Source of the DNA: a virus
Length of the DNA stretch: 23,351 nt
IMG/VR virus record: IMGVR_UViG_3300034092_000620
Span: 1 to 23,351 of that record
Direction: 5' to 3' (one strand)
Part shown: one piece after another, positions 15,949 through 23,351 of the stretch
How the letters are laid out: each line of letters starts with the position of its first letter
Position numbering within the stretch: the stretch's first letter is position 1
Notes under the pieces: model-generated
Told to the model about the DNA's origin: nothing
Databases searched by the model: none
What the model saw: the letters and a program-made list of their open reading frames with translations, nothing else
Program-made: the position numbers and the translations under genes

Positions 15949-17079
15949 TTAAATTACATATATCTGTCTTGGCATTGCCCTAAATTTCAGTTGTTTGTTT
16001 AGGTTTTCGGCAAGTAAGGCCTCTCTTTCCATAACCTTTTCTGGTTTAAGTCTTGTTAATCTTCCTTCAGGTCCAATAAGTTCGTCAATTAATTTTGTCT
16101 TTTCGTCTTTAGCTTCAGTTGCAAGTGCCGCATAATCCATAGTTAAATCACCACCATCGGCAGTTTTTAAGTTTCCACTAAACTTACCACGAACTCTTGA
16201 TAATGTTTCTTTACAATAGGCAATAAACCACCTTCTTATCCAAACCTGAGCCGGATTATTTAACTTATACCAACTTAATTTATCAAATGGAACGTCAGAT
16301 GGTAATTTAATAATGTCGGGGTTATCAGCCAAACATTTGTCCCTATCTCCCTGACCTAAGTCATAATACCAATACCAAACTCTACCTTTCATTAATTCCG
16401 CACTACCAAAATCAAATCTACCACCCGGTGTATTTAAAAGATGTAATGCCTTTTTACCTTCAGGTAAAGCGGTAATGTAATATGTTAAATCGCCTCGTAA
16501 AACTCTTTTTTGTATGTTAATCTCTTGCATTCTTAACAACATATCAAACACAGGTGTTAAGAAATAATTTACTCCTGAATTACCCATTTGAGCAAGTCCA
16601 CCACCACCACCAAGACCAGTTCCTTCACCGACACCACCAAAACCACCAACCCCAAAGATTGCATTATCTAAGGTTGATTGGGTAAACCATAACACTTCGT
16701 TAATTTCACGACCTGCGGGTATTTCATATATTTGTTGATTTTTAACCAACTGCACATAATCTTTTTTAATTACCCAATCACCACCAGCTTGTAAACCAAC
16801 AATTTTTGAGTATGCGTAAGTATATCTGTCTTCATAATTTAGACTTTTAGTTAAGAACGCTCTTGAGAGAGATTGTGTATCCAAATTAAGGTTATCTAAC
16901 GCTGTCCATTGAGCTTCAATTAACCAATCCTGAACATATTGTGAGTAGTCGTCTATTGAGAATTCCAATAATGTGTCCATCATTTCATCTTCTAATTCAA
17001 CGGATCTTAAAGGGGCACCCAATAAGTGTCTAATCTTTTGATAAAGTTTACTTCTTTCCGGTTCGTTTATAATTGACAT
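15949..17079 (-). CDS. Putative T4 gp13-like neck (head completion) protein
   Basis: A 376-residue protein. The N-terminus, KLYQKIRHLLGAPLRSVELE, followed by an acidic helix ending in DDYSQYVQDWL, matches the layout of T4-type gp13 (short helix, LGxP, then helix). The strand YVQLVKNQQIYEIPAGREINEVLWF fits the family's beta core. The C-terminal VWIRRWFIAYCKETLSRVRGKFSGN, with a following DGGDLTMD and acidic helix, fits the gp13 C-terminal helix region. Such proteins join the filled head to the tail. An insertion at 143-161 is almost pure glycine and may be a flexible loop. The assignment is by pattern and is moderate. The gene lies 42 bases downstream of the SOD fusion and four bases upstream of a small gene, suggesting co-transcription. 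Confidence 0.55.
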   Translation of the reverse strand: MSIINEPERSKLYQKIRHLLGAPLRSVELEDEMMDTLLEFSIDDYSQYVQDWLIEAQWTALDNLNLDTQSLSRAFLTKSLNYEDRYTYAYSKIVGLQAGGDWVIKKDYVQLVKNQQIYEIPAGREINEVLWFTQSTLDNAIFGVGGFGGVGEGTGLGGGGGLAQMGNSGVNYFLTPVFDMLLRMQEINIQKRVLRGDLTYYITALPEGKKALHLLNTPGGRFDFGSAELMKGRVWYWYYDLGQGDRDKCLADNPDIIKLPSDVPFDKLSWYKLNNPAQVWIRRWFIAYCKETLSRVRGKFSGNLKTADGGDLTMDYAALATEAKDEKTKLIDELIGPEGRLTRLKPEKVMEREALLAENLNKQLKFRAMPRQIYVI

Positions 17080-17093
17080 AAGACTTTTTTAAT

Positions 17094-17101
17094 ATAAATA
17101 T
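17094..17101 (-). promoter_or_regulatory. ATATTTAT element upstream of the gp13-like gene
   Basis: Read on the minus strand, the octamer ends 14 bases before the ATG at 17079, the same spacing as at 11175. It could provide an internal promoter allowing the neck gene to be expressed apart from the upstream helicase and SOD fusion. Confidence 0.3.
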
Positions 17102-17121
17102 CTTTATAATTAATTTCTTAA

Positions 17122-19332
17122 CTATTGACAGATAACCTTACCCTTTAAGGTTGGTGGTACTTGTAGTTCAATTGGTTCTAAAATGTCTTTATCAACAAAT
17201 TTATACGCATTTATTTTTGTGTATTTGGGATCTATTCTAAACCTTATGGATAATCTTTTTTCGTCACAACCTCTTTGACCTTTATTAGACCAATAAAGTT
17301 CTATGAATTCTGTAGGTATTAAAATATTGTTTTCATAAAAAATCCCCGACATTTTACTTTTTACCTTTTGTAAAAAATTTTCAGACAATTGATTTTTTTC
17401 TAACCATATAAAGATTCTTTCTATTAACTTATTATATAATTCAATATATGCCGGTTTTTGATTAAGTATTGAACTCTCCTTAAAAATTGAAAAGAATTCA
17501 GATAAATAACTATCAATAAATGGGTCCATTTTTTTAACCTCAAAAAAAGAACCTTTAGGATAAATAACATTTCCTTCTTCATCTTTAAAGTCTGACTTAC
17601 TTTCTAAATCTGCCTTTATGTAATGTGACCCACTTTTAAATGAATTTGATAAACAATTAGTTATCCTAAAAAAATGGTAGTTTATTGTTTCTTGACCCGA
17701 TTGAATTTTAACTAATGTATCAAATAATTTTTCTTTTGCGTCATCAGAACAAGCGTAATTTAATTGCAATCTTGTTGATTTTTTATTGAAGAAATCCCCA
17801 ACAAATCTATTTTCGTATTTTTGATGTTCCAAGTATCTTGCGTTACGCAAAAGAGAATCTAAATTTTCTGGTGCTATGGAAGTATTTTTTTGTTTTTTTA
17901 AAACTCTAAAAGTTTCTGTTTCATTAAAATTTTTATCTTTTATAAAATCAGAAATTAATTCTAAAAAGTTTATAGTTTTTTCTTGGTTTTGTAATGAAAG
18001 ATTTATAATTTGAGGGAATGTCCCAACAATCTTCTTACTAAAAAAATTATCTAACATTAGTATGGAATGTTCTAATCTTTGAATAAGATTTTGATCTGTA
18101 AGTGTGTCTCTAAAAGCTTTAAGTTTACAAAACGGAGAGTCGTTAATTTTTTTTAATTCGGTATATTCACACAAATAGGTTATTTTCGATTGTTGTCTTA
18201 ATGCAATCTCATTTATCTTAACTATTCTAGATTCTTTTAATGGTTTGTTTTTTGTTCTTAACACATAAAGTTGGTTAACAAATTCCCAATTAACACTATC
18301 CCAAAACTTTTTAATATATTCATCTCTTTTGTTTTGATATTTTAAATAGTAAGCGTGTTCCCAAACATCAAGACCAAGAAGTGGATATCCACCACCTTTA
18401 ACTATATTCATTAATGGATTGTCCTGATTTGGTGTGGACATAATTTTTAACTCATTATTTTTTGATAAATATAACCAAGCCCATCCAGAACCAAAACGTT
18501 CTTTTGCTGCTTCATTAAACTCATCCTTCATTTTTTTTATGTTTCCAAAATCCAATGTAATTTTTTTTAGAATATCCCCTTTAGGAAGTTGTTTCTTTGG
18601 TGAGAGCATTTTCCAAAACAATGCGTGATTAAAAGCACCACCCGCATTATTTCTAACTTTGTCATCAAACTTACTAATTGTTTTAATTATTTCTTCTAAC
18701 TCTATATCACCATCTTTGTTTTTCAAAGCGTCATTTAATTTTTTAACATAACCCTTATAGTGTTTGTTATAGTGAATGTCCATAGTTTTGGAGTCTATGA
18801 ACTTACTTAATGACGAATAAGAATAAGGTAATTTTTCAATACCGATTTTTTTCATTTCAAGAATTAAGTTTTCCTTAACCCCACCTTTTTCTATTAATAA
18901 AAGTTGTTCATTAATAATTCCCAACCTTTTTTTAATTCCTTTATCCTCAAACATCATATCTCGGATTTCGGGAAATTTCTTTTCAAACATTTTAATTAAT
19001 TGACCAGCAAATGCGTTTGCCTCATCTTCATTTTTACCTCCAATATCTGGGCCATGTTCTCTGTTTAATATTGTTAATTGGTATTCGTGAACCCACTCGT
19101 GAGCTAAAGTTCTTAATATATCACGATTAAGTCGTCCTTTTGATAGTATTTTTAATGTTGAATCCATTGTCCTACTTCCTGTGGACATTTCACTATCTCT
19201 AACCCCTAAAAAATTAATTTTTAAATCATTCCTTAATGGGTATTTTGTTTGTAAGAATGCGATAAATTTCTTAGTAAGAACTTTATCTTCCTTGGTCATA
19301 TCGCATTTTATATGTTTGATAGAAACTTTCAT
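17122..19332 (-). CDS. Metallopeptidase-superoxide dismutase fusion with unknown C-terminal region
   Basis: A 736-residue protein. Residues 1 to about 125 resemble a phage zinc metallopeptidase: GRLNRDILRTLAHEWVHEYQ contains HEWVH (78-82), with a candidate third ligand in NEDEANAFA (E102 or E104). Residues about 165-358 are a full Fe/Mn superoxide dismutase: MDIHYNKHYKGYV (H187), NNAGGAFNHALFW (H236), FGSGWAWL, STPNQDNPLM, GLDVWEHAYYLKYQNKR (D322, H326). All four metal ligands and the active-site Tyr are present, and the AGG segment is manganese-type. Residues about 370-736 are lysine-rich, mostly helical-looking and unrecognised. Expected activities are superoxide dismutation and proteolysis; neither is proven. 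No signal peptide. It lies 20 bases after the SNF2 gene and 42 before the neck gene, so it may be expressed with virion proteins. Confidence 0.85.
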   Translation of the reverse strand: MKVSIKHIKCDMTKEDKVLTKKFIAFLQTKYPLRNDLKINFLGVRDSEMSTGSRTMDSTLKILSKGRLNRDILRTLAHEWVHEYQLTILNREHGPDIGGKNEDEANAFAGQLIKMFEKKFPEIRDMMFEDKGIKKRLGIINEQLLLIEKGGVKENLILEMKKIGIEKLPYSYSSLSKFIDSKTMDIHYNKHYKGYVKKLNDALKNKDGDIELEEIIKTISKFDDKVRNNAGGAFNHALFWKMLSPKKQLPKGDILKKITLDFGNIKKMKDEFNEAAKERFGSGWAWLYLSKNNELKIMSTPNQDNPLMNIVKGGGYPLLGLDVWEHAYYLKYQNKRDEYIKKFWDSVNWEFVNQLYVLRTKNKPLKESRIVKINEIALRQQSKITYLCEYTELKKINDSPFCKLKAFRDTLTDQNLIQRLEHSILMLDNFFSKKIVGTFPQIINLSLQNQEKTINFLELISDFIKDKNFNETETFRVLKKQKNTSIAPENLDSLLRNARYLEHQKYENRFVGDFFNKKSTRLQLNYACSDDAKEKLFDTLVKIQSGQETINYHFFRITNCLSNSFKSGSHYIKADLESKSDFKDEEGNVIYPKGSFFEVKKMDPFIDSYLSEFFSIFKESSILNQKPAYIELYNKLIERIFIWLEKNQLSENFLQKVKSKMSGIFYENNILIPTEFIELYWSNKGQRGCDEKRLSIRFRIDPKYTKINAYKFVDKDILEPIELQVPPTLKGKVICQ

Positions 19333-19337
19333 TATTG

Positions 19338-19345
19338 ATAAATAT
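19338..19345 (-). promoter_or_regulatory. ATATTTAT element upstream of the SOD fusion
   Basis: Read on the minus strand, the octamer ends five bases before the ATG. The 18 bases ATATTTATCAATAATGAA, which include the start codon, are identical to those at the start of the homing endonuclease gene at 21162. Confidence 0.35.
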
Positions 19346-19352
19346 CAAGAAT

Positions 19353-21116
19353 TTAGTATTTCACCGAATGTATCTTATTAAGAATAAGTTCAACAATATC
19401 TCCCTTTTCATCTAAGTCATCACCCATAACGGTATTGATGTTTTTTTTCTTATCATTTACCATATCATATATGACGCTCTCAATTGAGTTAATAAATAAT
19501 GGATAATAAATTGATACAGAATTATTTTGACCATATCTGTAAGCCCTATCTTCCCCTTGAGCTAGATCGCCAGGAACAAACGATAGGTCATTCATAATTA
19601 CGGCTTCAGCAGCAGTTAAAGTAATTCCTACTCCGGCAGCTTTTAAATTTCCAACAAAAACATTTATTTTATCGTTCTCTTGGAATTGATCAACCGCATG
19701 TTGTCGTTGTGGTTTTGAAGTTGATCCGTCTAATCTCACGGCTTGTTTTCCAAAATGGTCGGCAATTTTATTTAATGTGTCGGTAAAATTGGTAAATATA
19801 ATAACTTTTTTCCCCTGTTCTATAATATTTTCGGCTAACTCAATAGTGTCGTTTATTTTTTCTTCGGCAATCACTTGACGAACTTTCATTAACTTACTAA
19901 ACTGAACCGTTAATGAACTACTCTCGTTTGGATTTTTATTATACCATTCATAATATTCCCCCATCAATCCTTCATAAAGTTTTGATTTTAATTTTAGGTA
20001 AACTGGTGTTATAATTTTTTCTGGTAAGTCTAAAACTTCTGTCTTTAATCTTCTTAATACTTGTCGAGAAGTTCTATCTCTTAACTCTTCTAAATTGGTT
20101 GCTCCGGCAACATTCCATATTTTTCTTTTTCCGGCAGTAAATTGGTAACCACCACAATATCGTATTGCATATGCCATCCAGTTTTGTGATACGGGACTAT
20201 CAATTATTGATAACAGGTTGAAATAATTCATTGGTCTATTTGTCATCGGCGTTCCTGTTAATAACCATACTCTTTTACAATTTTTCGTAAACGAATTAAC
20301 TAATTTGGATCGTATGCTTGTTCCGTTAGAAACATAGTGAGCCTCATCTAAAATTATGAGGTCAAAATTTCCTTGGCTTATCAATGAGTTATCTTTATCC
20401 TTTATATCATAAAAGTTTTTTAGGATATCATAATTTATGATAACAAAATCGTGTTCGGTTGAAAACTTTTTTCCCTCAGCAATATAAACTGAACGATCCG
20501 TATAGTTCTCAATCTCACGTTGCCAGTTAATTTTTAAAGATGCGGGACAAACAATTAAAATCTTTTTTACGTTACACTCTAAAGCGGCGATAATGGTTGC
20601 GGTTGTTTTACCCAATCCCATATCGTCCGCAAGAATAAATCTTTTTGAACCGGCAAGTTTTTCTATTGCCTCTTTTTGGTGAGATAATGGGGGTCTGTGA
20701 TCGTATTTGGAATAATCAACCTCAACTCTTTCAACATTATGTGTTTTAATTATGGAAGATTTAGGAACCCAAAACTCTGTTAATGGATCTTTTTCAAAGA
20801 ACTTACCCCATATATGATACGACTTTTCCTTTTCTACTAATAATTTTTCAATATAAATTTTTTCAGGAGTTTCCAATAGGTATCTCTCTTCTGCAAACTT
20901 TTTTGCGAAGTATGTGTCTAAGTCAACCCATTTACGAGCAACTTTTGGAGTTGTATTATAATAGTTAACGATATAGTCTGATTGTGACCTTGTTGGGTAA
21001 AACTTTTTTGAACTTAGTTTTTTATTTTGCAAATATAGGATGTGGTTATTTGCCCCACTATATGAGTCTAACAAATCGAGAGCTCTATTCTCTATGATTG
21101 ATTGGACATTTTCCAA
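19353..21116 (-). CDS. SNF2-family helicase/translocase (SMARCAL1-like)
   Basis: A 587-residue superfamily 2 ATPase. Residues 1-130 are a phage-specific N-terminus. The motor then shows LSHQKEAIEKL, Walker A ADDMGLGKT (163-171), motif II DEAH (257-260), TGTPMTNRPMNYF (287-299), a second lobe with GSTSKPQRQHAVDQF, GVGITLTAA, and motif VI QGEDRAYRYGQ. This compact layout resembles SMARCAL1-type annealing helicases, which remodel forks and pair complementary strands, so a role in replication or recombination is likely. The start must be a TTG at 21116: an in-frame TAA lies at 21126-21128 and no internal ATG occurs before the Walker A motif. First gene of the minus-strand unit, divergent from the homing endonuclease across 45 bases. 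Confidence 0.88.
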   Translation of the reverse strand: MENVQSIIENRALDLLDSYSGANNHILYLQNKKLSSKKFYPTRSQSDYIVNYYNTTPKVARKWVDLDTYFAKKFAEERYLLETPEKIYIEKLLVEKEKSYHIWGKFFEKDPLTEFWVPKSSIIKTHNVERVEVDYSKYDHRPPLSHQKEAIEKLAGSKRFILADDMGLGKTTATIIAALECNVKKILIVCPASLKINWQREIENYTDRSVYIAEGKKFSTEHDFVIINYDILKNFYDIKDKDNSLISQGNFDLIILDEAHYVSNGTSIRSKLVNSFTKNCKRVWLLTGTPMTNRPMNYFNLLSIIDSPVSQNWMAYAIRYCGGYQFTAGKRKIWNVAGATNLEELRDRTSRQVLRRLKTEVLDLPEKIITPVYLKLKSKLYEGLMGEYYEWYNKNPNESSSLTVQFSKLMKVRQVIAEEKINDTIELAENIIEQGKKVIIFTNFTDTLNKIADHFGKQAVRLDGSTSKPQRQHAVDQFQENDKINVFVGNLKAAGVGITLTAAEAVIMNDLSFVPGDLAQGEDRAYRYGQNNSVSIYYPLFINSIESVIYDMVNDKKKNINTVMGDDLDEKGDIVELILNKIHSVKY

Positions 21117-21161
21117 ATTCTTTTTTTATAATAATAACTAATAAATATATATTTATCAATA
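21117..21161. promoter_or_regulatory. Divergent intergenic region with back-to-back ATATTTAT elements
   Basis: Almost pure A/T. The stretch 21141-21156 reads ATAAATATATATTTAT, a palindrome giving one ATATTTAT toward each flanking gene: 24 bases before the SNF2 TTG and five before the endonuclease ATG. Probably a bidirectional promoter; the basis is position and motif only. Confidence 0.4.
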
Positions 21162-22124
21162 ATGAATAAGTTTGAATTATATGGATTATTTTGTCCCGAC
21201 ACAGATCAATTAAAATATATTGGTATAACAAAAAATGGATTACAAAAAAGATTAAAAAACCATTTAAAAAAACCAACAAATAAATTTATTTCAAAATGGT
21301 TCAGTTCTTTGAGTGATGAGAATAAAATCCCAATAATTAGACAAATAAAAGAATGTAATACCTACGATGATTTACTACAATCTGAAATATATGAAATTTC
21401 AAAATATAGAAAATTAAACTTTGATTTATATAATCTTACCGACGGTGGAGATATCAATCCTATGTTGGGTAAAACACATAGTGAAGAATCTAAAAAAAAA
21501 ATATCTCTAATACATAAAGGTAAAAAATTATCAGAAGACGAAAAGTTAAAAAGAAAAGAACGCATCAAAGAATTATGGTCAGATACAGAGTGGTCAGAAA
21601 AAATTAAGAAAAAAATGAGTGATAACACCAAAGGAGAAAAAAATCCTAACTGGAGAGGTGGTTTTAGAAATTTAACTTGTTTGTGTGGTAATAAAAAAAA
21701 CCATTATTCTAAAACTTGTTTGAAATGTAGGGATTGTTATGGTAAAAAAAATAATTTTTTTAATAAAAAACATAGTAAAGAAACCTTATCAATTTTAGCG
21801 GAAAAAAGTAAAAAGTTTGGTAATGAAAATCCTAATTTTAAATATGATATTAAAAGTGATGAACTATATGATTTATATGTTGTAAAAAATAAAACCATAA
21901 TTGAAATTAGTAATTTATTTAATTGTCATATAAACACAATAAATAAAAAATTGAGACAATATAAAATATATAAACCAAAATCTAATATTTATAATTTAGT
22001 GGTTGATGAGATAAAAAATCATTTAATAAATGAATTAAATTATGTTCAGATTGGTAAAATCTATGGTTGTAGTAATAAAATCATACATAAATTTGTAAAA
22101 AAAAATAACATATATGTCAAATAG
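21162..22124 (+). CDS. GIY-YIG homing endonuclease with NUMOD3 motifs
   Basis: A 320-residue free-standing endonuclease. The N-terminal nuclease domain has ELYGLF and YIGIT (Y7-G8, Y19-I20-G21), the conserved arginine (R30) and candidate catalytic E75. DNA-binding elements follow: a NUMOD3 motif GKTHSEESKKKIS (103-115), a second copy near NKKHSKETLS, a five-cysteine cluster (173, 175, 186, 189, 192) that may bind zinc, and two helix-turn-helix-like segments (about 243-270 and 283-316). Such enzymes cut a cognate site in related phages lacking the gene and spread by repair. It shares 11 bases with the next gene and uses the same 18-base start region as the SOD fusion. The composition is more A- and Lys-rich than its neighbours, fitting a recent arrival. 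Confidence 0.9.
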   Translation: MNKFELYGLFCPDTDQLKYIGITKNGLQKRLKNHLKKPTNKFISKWFSSLSDENKIPIIRQIKECNTYDDLLQSEIYEISKYRKLNFDLYNLTDGGDINPMLGKTHSEESKKKISLIHKGKKLSEDEKLKRKERIKELWSDTEWSEKIKKKMSDNTKGEKNPNWRGGFRNLTCLCGNKKNHYSKTCLKCRDCYGKKNNFFNKKHSKETLSILAEKSKKFGNENPNFKYDIKSDELYDLYVVKNKTIIEISNLFNCHINTINKKLRQYKIYKPKSNIYNLVVDEIKNHLINELNYVQIGKIYGCSNKIIHKFVKKNNIYVK

Positions 22125-22629
22125 TAATGTGCCAATAAATAGACTTGGTAAATTTTTTTCTCAAAATGATTTTTTTTTAGAGGTTAATCTTGGTATGGAA
22201 TGGATTGTAGGTGATATGAACTTCACTTGTGTCCTTTATCGTGTTGATAGAAACAAAACACCGATAGATGATGTTTATGGTGAAGCTCTAACAGACGGGA
22301 TAAATTTTTTACCTCCAGTTGAGTTTAACGCTTTAGTTGGTATTGCGGTACCTGAAAATAAAATGGTCGGATCATCCCGTATAGATCAGTTTGAACCTGG
22401 AAACATTACGATTTCAGTTTACTTAAAAACGTTGGAAGACCTCAATATTGATGTTGATTTTGGTGATTATATTGGGTATTACGACACTGAAAACTTTGTT
22501 AGATATTATAGCGTTGTTAATGATGGTCGTGTGACTTCCGACTTAAAACATACATATAAAGGCTATAAACCATTCTATCGCACTATCATTGCGGCACCTG
22601 TCGGACCAAATGAATTTAAAGGATTATAA
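22114..22629 (+). CDS. Putative T4 gp14-like neck protein
   Basis: A 171-residue protein. The order CVLYRVDRNKTPIDDVYGEA, then a beta strand ending DQFEPGNITISVYLKTLEDL, then DFGDYIGYYDTENFVRYYSV and a final GYKPFYRTIIAAP follows the T4 gp14 core: tyrosine-rich strand with IFGE, DEVTLSI, GDLIYF-FEI and DPFYQLG. Known gp14 completes the head-tail connector. It is shorter than T4 gp14 (256 residues) and lacks its C-terminal extension. The start overlaps the endonuclease end by 11 bases, so the endonuclease may have inserted directly in front of it. It is followed after 10 bases by a gp15-like gene, the order seen in T4. Assignment by pattern, moderate. Confidence 0.5.
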   Translation: MSNSNVPINRLGKFFSQNDFFLEVNLGMEWIVGDMNFTCVLYRVDRNKTPIDDVYGEALTDGINFLPPVEFNALVGIAVPENKMVGSSRIDQFEPGNITISVYLKTLEDLNIDVDFGDYIGYYDTENFVRYYSVVNDGRVTSDLKHTYKGYKPFYRTIIAAPVGPNEFKGL

Positions 22630-22639
22630 AATATAGAAA

Positions 22640-23351
22640 ATGGCATTACCAAAAAACCATACCGTTAAACCATCGATACCATTAACGTATCCAAAAATAC
22701 TTCACCAAAGAAGAGAAGAATTAGCTGAAATGATTTCTAAGGATGGAACTTACCTTCCTAAATCTTTATTACATGCTGACTTGGATCGTGGGTTTTTAGA
22801 TTTTGTTCGTGATAAGTTGGGGATTACAACGGAAGGTAAAGTAGTTCCTGTTGTTGACATTTTAATAACAACCCAAAATTGGGAACAATTTGTTAAAACT
22901 TGGGATTACCAAAATATAGATAAGAATGTTGAACCACCATTTATTACAACAATTAGAGTTCCGGAGGTTAAATACGGAAATAATCCAGCCGTAATATATA
23001 ATATTCCAAATAGAAAAATGTATTATTATATGGAAGTTCCTACTTGGGATGGTAACCGACATGGTGCCGACATATATAAAATACCACAACCAATCCCTGT
23101 TGATATAAAATATTCTGTTGTAATTGTTTGTAATAGAATGAGAGAAATAAATTCGTTTAATAAAAAAGTTATTGAAACATTTGCCTCAAAACAGGCATAT
23201 CAAAATATTAAAGGACATTATATTCCTATTATTAACGATAGTATGACAGACGAATCGGCTTTAGATTTAGAAAAAAGAAAATATTATATTCAAAAATACG
23301 AATTTACAATGATGGGGTTCTTATTAGATGAGGACGAGTTTGAGGTATACC
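22640..23351 (+). CDS. Putative T4 gp15-like tail terminator (3' end outside window)
   Basis: The frame opens at ATG 22640 and stays open to the right edge, giving 237 complete codons. The N-terminus (MALPKNHTVKPSIPLTYPKI) and an early helical DLDRGFLDFVRDKLG lead to strands with PPFITTIRVPEVKYGNNPA. The segment PVDIKYSVVIVCNRMREINS, a helix, HYIPIINDS and then KYEFTMMGFLLDEDEFEVY parallels the T4 gp15 core, where a YEL strand, a helix and a terminal F-x-V-x-G-x-x strand form the tail-terminator fold. In T4, gp15 caps the tail and joins it to the neck, fitting the gp14-like gene ten bases upstream. It is clearly a virion-type gene; the specific identity is moderate. No Shine-Dalgarno sequence. 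Confidence 0.5.
   Translation, partial: MALPKNHTVKPSIPLTYPKILHQRREELAEMISKDGTYLPKSLLHADLDRGFLDFVRDKLGITTEGKVVPVVDILITTQNWEQFVKTWDYQNIDKNVEPPFITTIRVPEVKYGNNPAVIYNIPNRKMYYYMEVPTWDGNRHGADIYKIPQPIPVDIKYSVVIVCNRMREINSFNKKVIETFASKQAYQNIKGHYIPIINDSMTDESALDLEKRKYYIQKYEFTMMGFLLDEDEFEVY

Noticed and set aside
21085-21279. Hydrophobic minus-strand ORF overlapping the endonuclease start
   Set aside because: It is an AT-rich shadow covering the divergent promoter and the start of a well-supported GIY-YIG gene; the hydrophobicity comes from antisense of Lys/Asn codons.
1-23351. tRNA genes, integrase, attachment sites or transposons
   Set aside because: No cloverleaf, recombinase or terminal inverted repeats were found by eye; a tRNAscan run on the full genome would settle the tRNA question.

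Overview
The window is a piece of a large, AT-rich, tailed double-stranded DNA phage genome, most likely a T4-like myovirus of a Bacteroidota (Flavobacteriia-like) host. The phage assignment rests on a T4 gp43-type family B DNA polymerase, three proteins patterned like the T4 neck and tail-terminator set (gp13, gp14, gp15), a modular collagen-like tail fibre, an SNF2-type phage helicase and a free-standing GIY-YIG homing endonuclease. The host guess is softer. It rests on A/T-rich start regions without a Shine-Dalgarno sequence, a superoxide dismutase domain that reads like flavobacterial enzymes, and threonine-rich linkers. No tRNA, rRNA, CRISPR, IS element or integrase was seen, and no gene-free stretch exceeds about 110 bases.

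Layout. (1) Bases 1-3940, + strand: a very long fibre protein that runs in from the left edge, with two long and one short Gly-Thr-Ser/Asn collagen-like tract, followed by a small Cys-containing protein. (2) Bases 3947-11146: a glycosylation island. It holds a minus-strand three-domain protein (GT4 glycosyltransferase, BAHT-type heptosyltransferase, FkbM methyltransferase), then plus-strand genes for a GT9 glycosyltransferase, a small Cys-containing protein, a GlcNAc-transferase-like enzyme and an HtrL/YibB-glycosyltransferase fusion. (3) Bases 11175-12697: two paralogous virion-type proteins. (4) Bases 12807-15593: DNA polymerase, preceded by a leader with a hairpin and a mini-ORF. (5) Bases 15597-21116, minus strand, probably one transcription unit in the order SNF2 helicase, metallopeptidase-superoxide dismutase fusion, gp13-like neck protein, small beta-rich protein. 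(6) Bases 21162-23351, + strand: homing endonuclease, gp14-like neck protein, gp15-like protein cut by the right edge.

How the parts may work together (inference): the fibre is an extreme Ser/Thr/Asn-rich polymer, and four sugar-transfer proteins lie directly beside it. One carries a BAHT module, a family known to heptosylate serines in repetitive autotransporter adhesins. The simplest reading is a phage-encoded pathway that glycosylates (and, through FkbM, methylates the sugars of) its own fibre. Modification of the host surface is the main alternative. A second unusual element is the single polypeptide joining an HExxH metallopeptidase domain, a complete Fe/Mn superoxide dismutase and a long unrecognised C-terminal region, encoded next to a neck gene.
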